DNA of 56,965 bases from Thalassobacillus cyri (GCF_900107755.1 NZ_FNQR01000026.1:1-56965); one strand, 5' to 3'; positions 45,402-56,811 are shown, numbered from the stretch's first letter. Notes: generated by a model not told the origin, from the letters alone. Program-made: numbers and translations.

Positions 45402-46162
45402 TAAGAGCCACCCTCTTTCTCATTCGAGTGGTCAAAATGGACAAGAGCAAGGGTTATATTATCTTCTCCACCACGCTCATTTGCAATTTGAACCAGTTTG
45501 TTAGCCGCTTCTTCCAGCTCCAGTGGATTTTTCACCAATTCAAACAATTCCTCGTCATTCAGCTTATTGGTCAACCCATCACTGCAGAGCAGCAGGACGT
45601 CATCCTGTTCCCAACCTAATGTCTTTATATCAATTGTCAGGTCCGGCTCTGTGCCAAGCGCCTTCAATAACACATTCTTACGCGGATGCTGCTCCGCATC
45701 CTCTTTGGTTATTTGGCCGGAACGGACCAGCTCATTTACTAAGGAATGATCTTCGGTCACCTGCTTGAACCCATAATGATTCGCTAAATAACACCTGCTG
45801 TCTCCAATATGTGCGATAGTAATGAACTCAGTCGTACAAATGGCAGCAACGATGGTAGTGCCCATCCCTTTGCATTCCTCATTGGTCCTTGAATAATCCA
45901 GAATCGTCTGGTTAATAGAATGAATCGCTTGCTCTAACCACGATTCTGCCTGGTCTGGTGATGTAATTTTATCAGCACTCTGCCAATGGTTATGTAAGTA
46001 GGATGTAGCCATTTCGCTTGCCACATCCCCAGCTCGATGGCCGCCCATTCCATCCGCTACAACGGCAAGCGTCTGGTGACGACCATTAACAAAAAGGCCT
46101 CCTGCATCTTCATTATGATTTCGCACCTGGCCCCTGTCTGTCAAAAAATAACCGTTCATCAT
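45401..46162 (-). CDS. prpC: PP2C-type protein phosphatase PrpC
   Basis: Metal-dependent Ser/Thr phosphatase opposing PrkC. The 253-residue protein has TDRGQVRNHNEDAG, VADGMGGHRAGDVAS, IGDSRCYL, LCSDGLTN and GGEDNITLAL, the metal-binding aspartates of the family. Either of two adjacent ATGs can start it. It forms a coupled pair with prkC; both follow rsmB by 44 bp. Confidence 0.97.
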   Translation of the reverse strand: MMNGYFLTDRGQVRNHNEDAGGLFVNGRHQTLAVVADGMGGHRAGDVASEMATSYLHNHWQSADKITSPDQAESWLEQAIHSINQTILDYSRTNEECKGMGTTIVAAICTTEFITIAHIGDSRCYLANHYGFKQVTEDHSLVNELVRSGQITKEDAEQHPRKNVLLKALGTEPDLTIDIKTLGWEQDDVLLLCSDGLTNKLNDEELFELVKNPLELEEAANKLVQIANERGGEDNITLALVHFDHSNEKEGGS

Positions 46163-46206
46163 TTCACCTCGTCTTCTGTTACGCTAAGTTACTATTTATT
46201 CCTGAT

Positions 46207-47556
46207 TTAATCAAGCTTGATCATCCTTGTCAAAAAGAACCCATCGGTATCATAATGCTGTGGAAATAGCTGCAAACCATATTCGCTAAGTCCTGGTGCC
46301 TCGCGCAACTCACCTGGAAGGTCCCTGTTGAAAGATGGGTCAATCGTATATTCAGGATGGTTGTTTAAAAACCTTTGGATGACATCTTCATTTTCCCGTT
46401 GGTCAACTGTACATGTACTGTATACCAGCTTGCCACCCTTTTTCAAAAGGGGGGCCATGCTTTCGAGCAATTCGTCCTGTATGGATGACAGAACCAATAT
46501 GTCCTTTTCCTGCTTATGATACTTGATATCCGGCTTGCTGCGAAGAACGCCAAGCCCGGAACAGGGAGCGTCGAGCAGGATTCTGTCGAAACTTTCCACT
46601 TGGTGTTTATCACCAAGCTCGCGGCTGTCCGCCTGTTCCGCTTCAATGATGTGAAGATCGAGCTGTTTCGCTTTTTCGGAAACCAATTTTGCCTTCTTGG
46701 CATGGAGATCGTAAGCGATAACCTTGCCTTCATTTTGCATTTTTTCAGCAATATGCGTAGTCTTGCCGCCAGGAGCACTACAGGCATCCAGTACTTCCAT
46801 TCCCGGTTGGACGTCCATCATCTCTCCGACTAACATGGAACTTTGATCCTGGATCGTCACGATACCATTTCGGAATAAACCATGTTTTAGTATGTTGCCT
46901 TTATGAATTAAAACTCCCTGGGGAGAAAGTTTGGAAGGTTCTACCTCCAATCCATCCCTGGTCAACTGCTTGATGACCTCTTCTCTGTCGGCTTTCATCG
47001 GCTGCACACGGACGCTGACAACCTTATGTGTCAGGTTGGTGTTACACATATCACGAGTTGTTTCCAGCCCATACATATCTATCCAACTGGCCACGAGCCA
47101 TTCCGGATGGCTGGTTTCGATAGCAAGCCTTTGGACGGGGTCGTCGATTTTACTGGTATCCGGCACACCTTCCCGCTGAATATTACGTAAAACTCCATTA
47201 ACCAGAGAAGCGATCCCTTTATGTCCTCGTTTTTTTGAAATCTCCACGGCTTCATGAATAATGGCATGATCCGGTACTTTATCTAAAAACTGCATTTGGT
47301 ATACAGACATATAAAGCAGCCATTTCACCCAGGATTTCACCTTTTTCTTCCCTTTGATCCTGTCATCGACAGAATAAGCCAGCAGGTTGCGACGCTGCAG
47401 TGTTCCATATACAATTTCCGTCAAAAGGGCGCCATCACGCTCTGACAACTTCTCTTCTTTCATGGCCCGGTCAATCAAAACATGACTGAAGCCTCCTTGA
47501 TCGCCGATTCTTGTCAGCAGATCCAGGGCTGTTTCTCGCAACACATATTTACTCAT
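46207..47556 (-). CDS. rsmB: 16S rRNA (cytosine-967-C5)-methyltransferase RsmB
   Basis: Methylates C967 of 16S rRNA. The 449-residue protein has an N-terminal NusB-like domain ([20 protein letters not shown]) and a C-terminal SAM methyltransferase domain with [15 protein letters not shown] and the two catalytic cysteines in DAPCSG and STCTV. It overlaps the end of fmt by 8 bp. Confidence 0.97.
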   Translation of the reverse strand: MSKYVLRETALDLLTRIGDQGGFSHVLIDRAMKEEKLSERDGALLTEIVYGTLQRRNLLAYSVDDRIKGKKKVKSWVKWLLYMSVYQMQFLDKVPDHAIIHEAVEISKKRGHKGIASLVNGVLRNIQREGVPDTSKIDDPVQRLAIETSHPEWLVASWIDMYGLETTRDMCNTNLTHKVVSVRVQPMKADREEVIKQLTRDGLEVEPSKLSPQGVLIHKGNILKHGLFRNGIVTIQDQSSMLVGEMMDVQPGMEVLDACSAPGGKTTHIAEKMQNEGKVIAYDLHAKKAKLVSEKAKQLDLHIIEAEQADSRELGDKHQVESFDRILLDAPCSGLGVLRSKPDIKYHKQEKDILVLSSIQDELLESMAPLLKKGGKLVYSTCTVDQRENEDVIQRFLNNHPEYTIDPSFNRDLPGELREAPGLSEYGLQLFPQHYDTDGFFLTRMIKLD

Positions 47557-48496
47557 TGGCTTCTCCTAACTTTTCGCCTCGTTCCAGCTGACTTCCTGCC
47601 CCATTCAGGAAATCGACCGCTGACATCCGTTTTTTTCCTGAAGGCTGTAATTCCGTTATCTTGAGTCCTTTTCCGTCACCGGCAGTAACGACAAAACCGT
47701 CTTCCTGGATATCGACGATTTCACCTGGCTCGCCGTTTCCAGGCACACTTGTTTTTTCACCCCACCAAATTTTCATCGGTCTACCTCTCCAATAAGTGTA
47801 GGCAACCGGCCAGGGATGCAACCCGCGTATCTGATTATAGACGGATAGATGGTCACTGCTCCAATCGATTTCCTCTTGCCCTCGTTTAATATTGGACGCG
47901 AAGGTGACTGATGATTCCTCCTGCTTTTCCGGTTCGATCTCACCAGCCAGCAATGCCGGAAGTGTGTCATGCAATAACGCAGCTCCCGCTTCAGCCAGTT
48001 TGTCATGTAAGGTACCGACATGGTCTTCTTCCTGGATCGTTACCTTGACCTGAGAAAGAATATCACCGGCATCCAGCTTTTCAACCATATACATAATGGT
48101 GACACCAGTTTCTTCTTTCCCTTGCAGAATAGCATAATGGATCGGCGCACCTCCACGCAGTTCAGGAAGTAAGGAAGCATGTACATTAATACAGCCATGT
48201 TTGGGTGCTTCCAATAACGCTTTCGGTAATATTTGTCCAAAGGCAGCAGTAACGATTAAATCAGGCTCGTAAGCGAGGACTTTTTCATATTCATCACGGA
48301 TTTTTTCCGGCTGAAAGACAGGGATGCCATGTTTTTCGGCGGCTGTTTTTACAGGCGGCGGGGTCATGACCTTTTTTCTTCCTTTTGGCCGGTCCGGCTG
48401 TGTGACGGCAAGTACGATTTCATACCCGTCGTTGATTAATTGTTCCAATACGGGAACGGCAAAATCCGGGGTTCCCATAAATGCGATTTTTGTCAT
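47549..48496 (-). CDS. fmt: Methionyl-tRNA formyltransferase
   Basis: Formylates initiator Met-tRNA. The 315-residue protein has [17 protein letters not shown], the catalytic [20 protein letters not shown], and the C-terminal OB-fold tRNA-binding region. The gene comes only 17 bp after priA; the peptide deformylase gene that lies between these two in B. subtilis is absent here. Confidence 0.98.
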   Translation of the reverse strand: MTKIAFMGTPDFAVPVLEQLINDGYEIVLAVTQPDRPKGRKKVMTPPPVKTAAEKHGIPVFQPEKIRDEYEKVLAYEPDLIVTAAFGQILPKALLEAPKHGCINVHASLLPELRGGAPIHYAILQGKEETGVTIMYMVEKLDAGDILSQVKVTIQEEDHVGTLHDKLAEAGAALLHDTLPALLAGEIEPEKQEESSVTFASNIKRGQEEIDWSSDHLSVYNQIRGLHPWPVAYTYWRGRPMKIWWGEKTSVPGNGEPGEIVDIQEDGFVVTAGDGKGLKITELQPSGKKRMSAVDFLNGAGSQLERGEKLGEANE

Positions 48497-48513
48497 GTTT
48501 GGCGGCTCCCTTC

Positions 48514-50931
48514 TTACATGAGCTGATATGGTTGAAAATCAATCGAAATCTGCAGCTCATTCTTTCTGATTTCTTCATCATAGTAATGCAGTACTTTTTT
48601 TAATAATTTCCGCTGCTCTGGTTCTTGCTTGTATTTTATCATGCATTGAAACCGATATCTATCTTTGATCCGTGCAAGTGCAGAAGGGGTGGGTCCGAGA
48701 ATGGTGGCTCTATCTGACAGCTTTCCTTTCAGGAACTTGCATATTTTCTGGGTGACCTCCTGGGCTTTCAATTGATTAGGATGGGAAACGGTAATCAACG
48801 TCAAAAAATAAAAAGGCGGATATTGAAATGCCTTTCGGAGTTTCATTTCATGGTTGAAAAATTGCGTGTAATCATATTGACTGGCGAGCTCAATGCTGTA
48901 ATGTTCCGGTGTATAAGTCTGAACGATCACTTCGCCTGGCTTCAAATGCCGCCCGGCGCGCCCACTGACCTGGGTCAATAATTGAAACGTTTTTTCAGCA
49001 GCACGGAAATCAGGAAGATTCAATAGAGAATCTGCTGTCAGCACCCCCACCAGTGTCACGTTTTGGAAGTCCAGACCTTTGGCTATCATTTGTGTCCCTA
49101 ATAGTATATCTGCTTCGCCCCGGCCGAATTGGGACAGCAGCTTTTCATGGGCGCCTTTTCTTCTGGTCGTATCAACATCCATCCGTACTACTCTTGCTTC
49201 CGGCAGCAATTGTTGCAGGTTTTCCTCCACTTTTTGTGTCCCGGTCCCGAAATAGCGGATCGAATCACTTTCGCATTCCGGACACCTGCTCGGCAGGGCT
49301 TCATCATAGCCACAATAGTGGCATTTTAACCGTTCCTGTCTGCGATGATACGTGAGCGCGATATCACAGTGCGGACACTCGCTGACATACCCGCAATCCC
49401 GGCACATCACGAATGTCGAATAGCCGCGCCGGTTCAAAAATAGAACCACCTGTTCTTTTCGCCTTAAACGTTCCTCAATACTTTCCATCAACGCCCGGGA
49501 AAACATCGAGCGGTTGCCGGCATGCAGCTCCTCCCGCATGTCGACCAGCTCGACTTCCGGCATCGTGGCATCGTTCATCCGTTTCGAAAGTGTCAACAGT
49601 CGATAGTTCCCTTTCTTAGCACGAGCAAATGTTTCAAGCGTAGGCGTGGCGCTCCCAAGTACGACTGGACACTGGTGGCGTTCTCCGCGGTAAATGGCAA
49701 CGTCCCTTGCATGGTATCGGGGGTGATCTTCTTGTTTATAGCTTGTTTCGTGCTCTTCATCAATAATGATAATGCCAAGATTCGTAAAGGGAGCGAAGAT
49801 GGCCGAGCGGGCACCCACCACCACCTGAACTTCTTTCCGTTGAATTTTCCGCCACTCATCATATTTCTCTCCTGCTGATAAGGCGCTGTGCATGACAGCA
49901 ACCCGGGAGCCGAATCTCCCTTTAAAACGCTCAACCATTTGTGGGGTCAGCGCAATCTCAGGAACCAGCATGACTGCTTCCATGCCTTTATCGATCACCT
50001 GTTGTATCGACTGCAGGTAAACCTCCGTTTTACCACTTCCTGTAACGCCGTGCAGCAGCATCACTTCATGACGGTCTTCTTCAATACTGGTCAAAACTGG
50101 AGCAATCGCTTCCTGCTGTTCTTCTGTCAGGGCAAACGGCTCGGTACGTTCGAATTCTCTATTTTGATAAGGGTCCCTGTAGACTTCCTGTTTGAATTCC
50201 TCCAGAAGCCCTTTTTCTATTAATGGCTTCAATGACGCACGGGTAGTCGATAATTGTTGCAACAAATACTTCTGAGATACAGGTTCAGGGTTGTCAATAA
50301 AATATTGGACAATTTCTTTTTGCTTCACTGCCTGCTTCGGCAAATCAATCGTCGCTTCTTCTAATTCCAGTGGTTCTTTTCCTGGCTGTATCATTCTGGT
50401 CGTTTTCTTCGTTTCCTTGCTTTTGACCTCGTAATGGACATCAATCAGGCCATCATGAATCGTTTTTTGCAGCTGGTGATAACTGATGCCTGCCTGCTCG
50501 AATTCTTCAAAATCAATCACGTCGCGGCTGGCAAAAAGCTGCTCTAAAGCTTCAGGGAGCAGCTCTTCATCCTGGCGCCATAACTCTTTTCTATATTTAG
50601 CCTTAAGTACCTGTGGCAACATAACCTGGAAAGATGAAATATAGAAGCTCAACGTCTGTTCTGTCAGCCATTTTCCGAGTCCGATCAGTTCTTCCGTTAG
50701 AATCGGAGTAAGGTCCAGTACATCGGACACAGGCTTCAGTTTATCGAACTCACTTTCACCGGTGAGGGCTACAACATACCCCATCACTTTCCGTGGACCG
50801 AATGGAACGATGACCCGGACACCTGGCTGGACGATACCTTGATATTTATCTGGAATTCGATAATCAAAGGGGCGGTTGGTCTGTGAAGAGGGGACATCCA
50901 CGACGACGCGGGCAATGTCTATATTATTCAT
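48514..50931 (-). CDS. priA: Primosomal protein N' (PriA helicase)
   Basis: 3'-5' helicase that restarts replication at stalled forks. The 805-residue protein has the N-terminal DNA-binding domain ([21 protein letters not shown]), Walker [32 protein letters not shown], the zinc-binding cysteines in [14 protein letters not shown] and [19 protein letters not shown], and SGRAGR. It overlaps coaBC by 8 bp. Confidence 0.98.
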   Translation of the reverse strand: MNNIDIARVVVDVPSSQTNRPFDYRIPDKYQGIVQPGVRVIVPFGPRKVMGYVVALTGESEFDKLKPVSDVLDLTPILTEELIGLGKWLTEQTLSFYISSFQVMLPQVLKAKYRKELWRQDEELLPEALEQLFASRDVIDFEEFEQAGISYHQLQKTIHDGLIDVHYEVKSKETKKTTRMIQPGKEPLELEEATIDLPKQAVKQKEIVQYFIDNPEPVSQKYLLQQLSTTRASLKPLIEKGLLEEFKQEVYRDPYQNREFERTEPFALTEEQQEAIAPVLTSIEEDRHEVMLLHGVTGSGKTEVYLQSIQQVIDKGMEAVMLVPEIALTPQMVERFKGRFGSRVAVMHSALSAGEKYDEWRKIQRKEVQVVVGARSAIFAPFTNLGIIIIDEEHETSYKQEDHPRYHARDVAIYRGERHQCPVVLGSATPTLETFARAKKGNYRLLTLSKRMNDATMPEVELVDMREELHAGNRSMFSRALMESIEERLRRKEQVVLFLNRRGYSTFVMCRDCGYVSECPHCDIALTYHRRQERLKCHYCGYDEALPSRCPECESDSIRYFGTGTQKVEENLQQLLPEARVVRMDVDTTRRKGAHEKLLSQFGRGEADILLGTQMIAKGLDFQNVTLVGVLTADSLLNLPDFRAAEKTFQLLTQVSGRAGRHLKPGEVIVQTYTPEHYSIELASQYDYTQFFNHEMKLRKAFQYPPFYFLTLITVSHPNQLKAQEVTQKICKFLKGKLSDRATILGPTPSALARIKDRYRFQCMIKYKQEPEQRKLLKKVLHYYDEEIRKNELQISIDFQPYQLM

Positions 50932-52120
50932 GGTTCCAATCCAACTTTATCTGGTTGAATATGGTTTGTGCCAATTGTTTTTTAGTCATCATCGGCAGTT
51001 CTGTTTCCTCGAACTTATGGTTGATGTATACCGCTCTATTCGTATCATGTCCGAACCCTGCCCCTTCAGCAGCCACATTATTAATAACAATGGCATCGAG
51101 GTTTTTCTTTTCGAGCTTTTCCTTCCCATAGCGGACGGGGGTGTCCGTTTCCGCTGCAAAACCTACGAGGAATTGCCGTTCCTTTTCTTCACCCAGCTTC
51201 TTCAGTATATCTTTCGTCCGTTCCATTTCAACGACATACTCGCCAGGTTGTTTTTTCATTTTTTTATCGTAAGTGACTGCCGGACGGTAATCAGCGACAG
51301 CAGCCGATTTAATGACAATATCCTGCGTCTTGTTATTAGCGAGGACTGCCTGATACATTTCCTCTGCTGTGGTCACATCAATCCGGTTCACCCCTGCAGG
51401 CGTTTCCAACTGCACTGGTCCTGCAACCAGAGTCACCGTTGCACCTAGCCTTGCTGCTTCTTCTGCTAAAGCAAAGCCCATTTTACCGGAAGACGGGTTT
51501 GTGAAGTAACGGACCGGATCGATCTTTTCCCTGGTTGGTCCAGCCGTGACCAATACGCGCTTCCCGTGCAGCCAGCCAGGGGAGTCGACATTTTCTAATA
51601 CTTGTACAATCGTTTCCGGCTCTTCCAGTCGTCCTTTGCCAACATAGCCGCAAGCAAGGTATCCTTCCCCAGGTTCTATGAATTTGTAGCCCCATTGATC
51701 CAGCGTGGTCATATTTTTGATAACAGCGGGGTGTGCATACATATGTACATTCATCGCTGGTGCTACATAGACAGGCGCTTCTGTCGCAAGCAGAGTCGTG
51801 GAAAGCATATCATCCGCAATCCCATTAGCGAGCTTACCGATAATATTAGCAGTAGCTGGTGCAATCAAACATAAATCCGCCCAATCTGCCAGATCTATAT
51901 GCGCAATATAGCGGGGGTCTTTTTCATCAAAGGTATCGGTATAGACTGGATTGCGCGATAAGGCCTGGAACGTCAGCGGCGTAACGAATTCCCTGGCACT
52001 ATCTGTCATAATTACTTTAACCTCAGCACCCGCCTGGACCAGCTTGCTTGTCAATGCACTAGCTTTATAAACGGCGATTCCTCCGGAAACTCCGAGTACA
52101 ATCCGCTTTCCCTTGAGCAT
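50924..52120 (-). CDS. coaBC: Bifunctional phosphopantothenoylcysteine decarboxylase/synthetase
   Basis: Two steps of coenzyme A synthesis in one protein of 398 residues. The N-terminal CoaC flavoprotein half has LGVSGGIAVYKA, the catalytic His in IAHIDLADWADL and PAMNVHMYAHPAV; the C-terminal CoaB half has VLVTAGPTREKIDPVRYFTNPSSGKMG. I used the ATG at 52120, aligned with B. subtilis; another two codons earlier is close to the GGGAG site. rpoZ lies upstream across a 500-bp repeat gap. Confidence 0.96.
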   Translation of the reverse strand: MLKGKRIVLGVSGGIAVYKASALTSKLVQAGAEVKVIMTDSAREFVTPLTFQALSRNPVYTDTFDEKDPRYIAHIDLADWADLCLIAPATANIIGKLANGIADDMLSTTLLATEAPVYVAPAMNVHMYAHPAVIKNMTTLDQWGYKFIEPGEGYLACGYVGKGRLEEPETIVQVLENVDSPGWLHGKRVLVTAGPTREKIDPVRYFTNPSSGKMGFALAEEAARLGATVTLVAGPVQLETPAGVNRIDVTTAEEMYQAVLANNKTQDIVIKSAAVADYRPAVTYDKKMKKQPGEYVVEMERTKDILKKLGEEKERQFLVGFAAETDTPVRYGKEKLEKKNLDAIVINNVAAEGAGFGHDTNRAVYINHKFEETELPMMTKKQLAQTIFNQIKLDWNHE

Positions 52121-52167
52121 AACCATCTTCTCCCTTTACTACTTTGTCGATTAGTTAATAACTATAA

Positions 52168-52206
52168 GGAAAGCCGCGCTCAATGCTGTACTTAGCGCGG
52201 CTTTTC
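52168..52206. terminator. Terminator-like hairpin between rpoZ and coaBC
   Basis: GAAAAGCCGCGCT pairs with AGCGCGGCTTTC around a 13-base loop. T-rich flanks are short on the minus strand (TTTCCTTATAG). It may partly separate the rpoZ and coaBC transcripts. Confidence 0.6.
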
Positions 52207-52350
52207 ATCATACTAAAAATTTTGACTGTCACGTACCCTTGTAAAATGTGCACTTTCGCTTTTAAAACTAGGCTTTGTTAAACCACATGCTGATTTAACG
52301 ATTAAGCTCCTGTTTGTTGAACATTGATATCATTGCATTTTAATTGGCGG
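52207..52350. other. AT-rich gap before repeat E6
   Basis: No gene and no firm promoter. A CTTTGTTAAAC string at 52272 recurs at 56703, near the right-end repeats, so the flank may belong to the dispersed repeat as well. Confidence 0.35.
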
Positions 52351-52474
52351 ATGGGGTCTTTGGAAATAGCTCGCTTTCCGCGGGGAAGACGGCAAGCCTC
52401 CTCGAGCTAAAGCTCTGCGGGGTCTTGCCAGTCTATCCATTCCCGCAGGAGTCTCACTATTTCCAAGACCCCAT
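52351..52474. repeat. Hairpin repeat E6 (rpoZ-coaBC gap)
   Basis: 124 bp with the cleanest arms of the family: ATGGGGTCTTTGGAAATAG (52351-52369) against CTATTTCCAAGACCCCAT (52457-52474), paired except for one extra T. An inner stem GGCAAG/CTTGCC and an AGCT/AGCT loop hairpin lie in the centre. Core landmarks CTCGCTTTCCGCGGGG, AAGCCTCCTCGAGC, TGCGGGGTCTTGCC and CCCGCAGGAGTCTC are nearly the same as in E2. The remaining 150 bp up to rpoZ show nothing recognisable. Confidence 0.85.
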
Positions 52475-52629
52475 TACCATGGGAGTAACTAAACCCTCTT
52501 GGAGCATTCTGCAAAAGGTACACAAATGGATATCTGAACATTATTTTTAACTTTCTGGATAGAATTAGAGAAAATCGATTCCAAACAGGCGTTTATGAAA
52601 ATTCAACAACAATTTTTACAGAGACAAAA

Positions 52630-53743
<1,114 letters not shown>

Positions 53744-53785
53744 AACAGTTCCTCCTCCATGACACGTTCTCTTTGCATTACTTAT

Positions 53786-53815
53786 ATTATAAGGAAAAAA
53801 TGCAAGCAGTGTAAA
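53786..53815 (-). promoter_or_regulatory. Sigma-A promoter of remA-gmk-rpoZ
   Basis: Minus strand: TTTACA (53810-53815), 18-bp spacer, consensus TATAAT (53786-53791), about 43 bp before the TTG start. Confidence 0.68.
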
Positions 53816-53929
53816 TTGTATGATTCCTGGCTGTGTTTTTCAAGCTGGTGAAGGAGGTGGCTCCATCGTACCGCTGGTGAAAAACAATATAATACCGGCA
53901 TGCAGGCAGTTCATCAATAGCTTTTTACC

Positions 53930-54811
53930 TTATTCCACATTTTGAACTTGCTCTTTGATTTTTTCGATCTCACTTTTTAATAATACCACCCATTCACTGA
54001 TTTTGGCATCATTTGATTTCGAACCGATGGTATTTACTTCCCGGTGCATTTCCTGAACGATGAAATCCAACCGGCGTCCGATGGCATTCGGCTTCTCTAA
54101 TGTATCAACAAATTGTTCGATATGGGAAAATAACCGTGTGATCTCTTCCGTGATATCCCCTTTTTCAGCCAGCAAGGCAACCTCCTGTAGAATGCGGGAG
54201 TCTTCGACATGCAGTTCTTCCTGGATATATTCCTTGATTCGCTGCTTGATCCTATCCCGATAGGCCTCAATGACCCCTTCCCTTCGCTCACCAATACCCT
54301 CAACTATCTGCTGGATATTCGAAAGCCGATTCAGCATATCACGCTTCAAGGCATCACCTTCGCGCTGTCTCATCTCCATCAGCTTTAAGACAGCGGCTTC
54401 CAGGGTAGACAGCACGTGTTGTTCCCATTGCTTTTCATTGTGCTCCTGTTCCTGTACAAGAAATACGTCATCCAATTTAGTTACCATATCAACCGTAACA
54501 TCACCAGTCAATGCATAATGGGACTTAAGTTCTTTTAAACGGCTGAAATATTGATCTGCTAAATCCCAGTCGAGCTTCAATTCACGCTTTCCCAGGCCTT
54601 CGCCTTCAATGGATAGGAAAATATCAATTTTCCCACGGTGGATTGATTGCTGAATCACTTTTTTCATTTTATCTTCTAAAAATAAAAATGTACGCGGCAT
54701 CTTTGTGGAGATATCCAAAAAACGATGATTTACGGATCTTACTTCCAGGCTTAACCGCGCTTCTCCCAACTCCACCGTTTTCCTTCCATATCCTGTCATA
54801 CTTGTTACCAT
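53930..54811 (-). CDS. yloC: YicC-family endoribonuclease-like protein YloC
   Basis: A 293-residue YicC/YloC protein; characterised E. coli YicC acts on RNA. It begins VTSMTGYGRKTVELGEARLSLEVRSVNHRFLD and ends with the conserved DUF1732 block (GRRLDFIVQEMHREVNTIGSKSND). It is the gene before remA, 186 bp upstream. The yloB Ca-ATPase gene that lies between rqcH and yloC in B. subtilis is missing. Confidence 0.93.
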   Translation of the reverse strand: MVTSMTGYGRKTVELGEARLSLEVRSVNHRFLDISTKMPRTFLFLEDKMKKVIQQSIHRGKIDIFLSIEGEGLGKRELKLDWDLADQYFSRLKELKSHYALTGDVTVDMVTKLDDVFLVQEQEHNEKQWEQHVLSTLEAAVLKLMEMRQREGDALKRDMLNRLSNIQQIVEGIGERREGVIEAYRDRIKQRIKEYIQEELHVEDSRILQEVALLAEKGDITEEITRLFSHIEQFVDTLEKPNAIGRRLDFIVQEMHREVNTIGSKSNDAKISEWVVLLKSEIEKIKEQVQNVE

Positions 54812-54924
54812 AAAATCACACCCGTCAACTCAATATGTTTCCATGCTGATTACCATTTTAACAAAAAGACCTTCTTAATGGCTATGAAAAACACGCCTGA
54901 TGATAGAGACGATTCGGGGAAACA

Positions 54925-54933
54925 TGCTATACT
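54925..54933 (+). promoter_or_regulatory. Extended -10 promoter of rqcH
   Basis: Plus strand: TGC then TATACT, 25 bp before the rqcH start; no clear -35 box. The divergent yloC start lies 114 bp to the left. Confidence 0.45.
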
Positions 54934-54957
54934 AGCAACATTGAGAGGTGAATCCCT

Positions 54958-56679
54958 ATGTCATTTGATGGAATAGTAACTCGAGCTGTAACCCACGAAC
55001 TTGAACAGGCTATTACCACAGGAAGAATTATGAAAATCTATCAACCAACTGAAACCGAACTGGTTTTCACCGTGAGATCCCGTCGGAAAAACCATTCGTT
55101 ACTTTTATCTGTTCATCCGAGCTATGCCCGTTTTCATCTGACGGATGATAACTACTATAACCCGAAAGAACCACCGATGTTTTGTATGCTCCTTCGAAAG
55201 CATTTAACTGGTGGATTCATTGAGAAAATCGAGCAGGTGGATATGGAACGGATTGTACGTTTTCATGTGAAAACAAGAAATGAACTTGGAGATGAAACAA
55301 CGAAAATCCTGATTATTGAAGTGATGGGAAAACACAGTAACATCATCTTAGTAGACGAAGAAAAAGGACATATCCTGGATAGTATCAAGCATCTTCCACC
55401 ATCGCAGAACAGGCACCGGACAGTTATGCCCGGACAGCCTTATAAATCCCCCCCGGATCAAGGGAAAGTCAATCCATTAGAGCTTGATGGCGAATCTTTC
55501 GTCCGGAAGCTTGATTTCAATGCAGGAAAAATGGACCGGCAGATGCTGGATGTTTTAATGGGATGTTCCCCACTGATTACCAAGGAACTCGCCCACCAGG
55601 CTCATTTAGGCTCATCCAACGCCTATCAGGAAGCTTTCCTACAGTTCCAGCAAAAATTGCAGGAACATGATTATCAACCACATATTTATCATGGTAAGAA
55701 AGAACAATTTTACGTCCTGCCGCTTTCCACAGTCGAAGGGGAGGCAGAGGAATTCGAACGGGTCAGCACGATGCTGGACTCCTACTATTCTGGAAAAGCA
55801 GAACGTGACCGTGTCAAACAACAGGCTGGAGACTTGTACCGCTTTTTGAAAAATGAACGCGAAAAAAATATCCGTAAAATCAAAAAGCATCAACAGACAT
55901 TAAAGAAAGCGGAAAAAGCCGCTGACTATCAGAAAGAGGGCGAGCTGTTGACCGCTCACCTGCATTTAGTAAAACAAGGGGATAAACAAGTTGAAGTTGT
56001 CGACTATTATGATCCAGAGCAGCCGACGATCATGATTGAACTGAACCCTAATAAGACACCGAGTGAAAATGCTCAGAACCTGTTCCAAACTTATCAAAAA
56101 ATGAAAAAGTCCAAGCAAGTCGTCCAGGAAGAAATCAAAAAAGCAGAAACGGAAATCGACTATTTCGATCAACTGATCCAGCAGGTAGAAAAAGCAAGGG
56201 AACAAGACATTGAAGAAATCAGAGAAGAACTACGCGAAGAAGGGTATCTGAAGAAAAAGCCGCAAACACATAAGCGAAAAAAGAAACCGAAGACACCAGA
56301 ACCGGAAACCTTCACCGCCAGTAATGGAACAACCATCTATGTAGGCAGGAATAATAAGCAAAACGAATATTTGACCAACCGTATGGCAAATAAAAATGAT
56401 GTCTGGCTTCATACGAAAGACATCCCTGGTTCACACGTAGTAATCCGGTCGCATGATCCATCAGAAGACACACTGTTAGAAGCGGCACAGCTTGCTGCTA
56501 ATTTCAGTAAATCCTCCCAGTCTTCTTCCGTGCCTGTCGATTATACGTTAATCAGGCATGTGAAAAAGCCTTCCGGCGCAAAACCTGGTTATGTCATCTA
56601 TGATAACCAGCAAACATTGTTCGTCACTCCCGATCCGGCTTATATCAAGAAACTAAAAAAGGATGGTTCCTCCCAATAA
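54958..56679 (+). CDS. rqcH: Ribosome-associated quality-control factor RqcH (YloA)
   Basis: Binds stalled 50S-peptidyl-tRNA complexes and adds C-terminal alanine tails that mark nascent chains for degradation. The 573-residue NFACT protein shows NFACT-N at the start (SFDGIVTRAVTHEL), a long central coiled coil (about residues 280-430) with helix-hairpin-helix, then a basic linker and the NFACT-R domain (NDVWLHTKDIPGSHVVIR). GAGAGGTG precedes the ATG. The last codons form one arm of its terminator. Confidence 0.96.
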   Translation: MSFDGIVTRAVTHELEQAITTGRIMKIYQPTETELVFTVRSRRKNHSLLLSVHPSYARFHLTDDNYYNPKEPPMFCMLLRKHLTGGFIEKIEQVDMERIVRFHVKTRNELGDETTKILIIEVMGKHSNIILVDEEKGHILDSIKHLPPSQNRHRTVMPGQPYKSPPDQGKVNPLELDGESFVRKLDFNAGKMDRQMLDVLMGCSPLITKELAHQAHLGSSNAYQEAFLQFQQKLQEHDYQPHIYHGKKEQFYVLPLSTVEGEAEEFERVSTMLDSYYSGKAERDRVKQQAGDLYRFLKNEREKNIRKIKKHQQTLKKAEKAADYQKEGELLTAHLHLVKQGDKQVEVVDYYDPEQPTIMIELNPNKTPSENAQNLFQTYQKMKKSKQVVQEEIKKAETEIDYFDQLIQQVEKAREQDIEEIREELREEGYLKKKPQTHKRKKKPKTPEPETFTASNGTTIYVGRNNKQNEYLTNRMANKNDVWLHTKDIPGSHVVIRSHDPSEDTLLEAAQLAANFSKSSQSSSVPVDYTLIRHVKKPSGAKPGYVIYDNQQTLFVTPDPAYIKKLKKDGSSQ

Positions 56680-56698
56680 GGAGAACCATCCTTTTTAT
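56658..56698 (+). terminator. Terminator overlapping the rqcH stop codon
   Basis: Stem GGATGGTTCCTCC / GGAGAACCATCC with the TAA stop inside the loop region, followed by five T residues. The left arm encodes the last residues of RqcH. Confidence 0.85.
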
Positions 56699-56717
56699 TT
56701 AGCTTTGTTAAACGTTG

Positions 56718-56811
56718 TTGTTTTTTATAAGAGACCAGTTCAATTATAGGGCCGTAAAGTCGAAGACTTGATTTCGAGATTTTGTTGGAGTATAGGGGCG
56801 CAGGGAAACGG
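56718..56811 (+). repeat. Partial composite repeat at the right end (E7)
   Basis: Matches the first ~70 bp of copy B (35941 onward), including GTAAAGTCGAAGACTTG, then continues into a half hairpin element (GGCGCAGGGAAACGGCG) that is cut by the terminal repeat. No gene is present here. Confidence 0.75.

Noticed and set aside
49593-49934. Minus-strand frame inside priA
   Set aside because: Out-of-frame shadow of the conserved PriA helicase domain.
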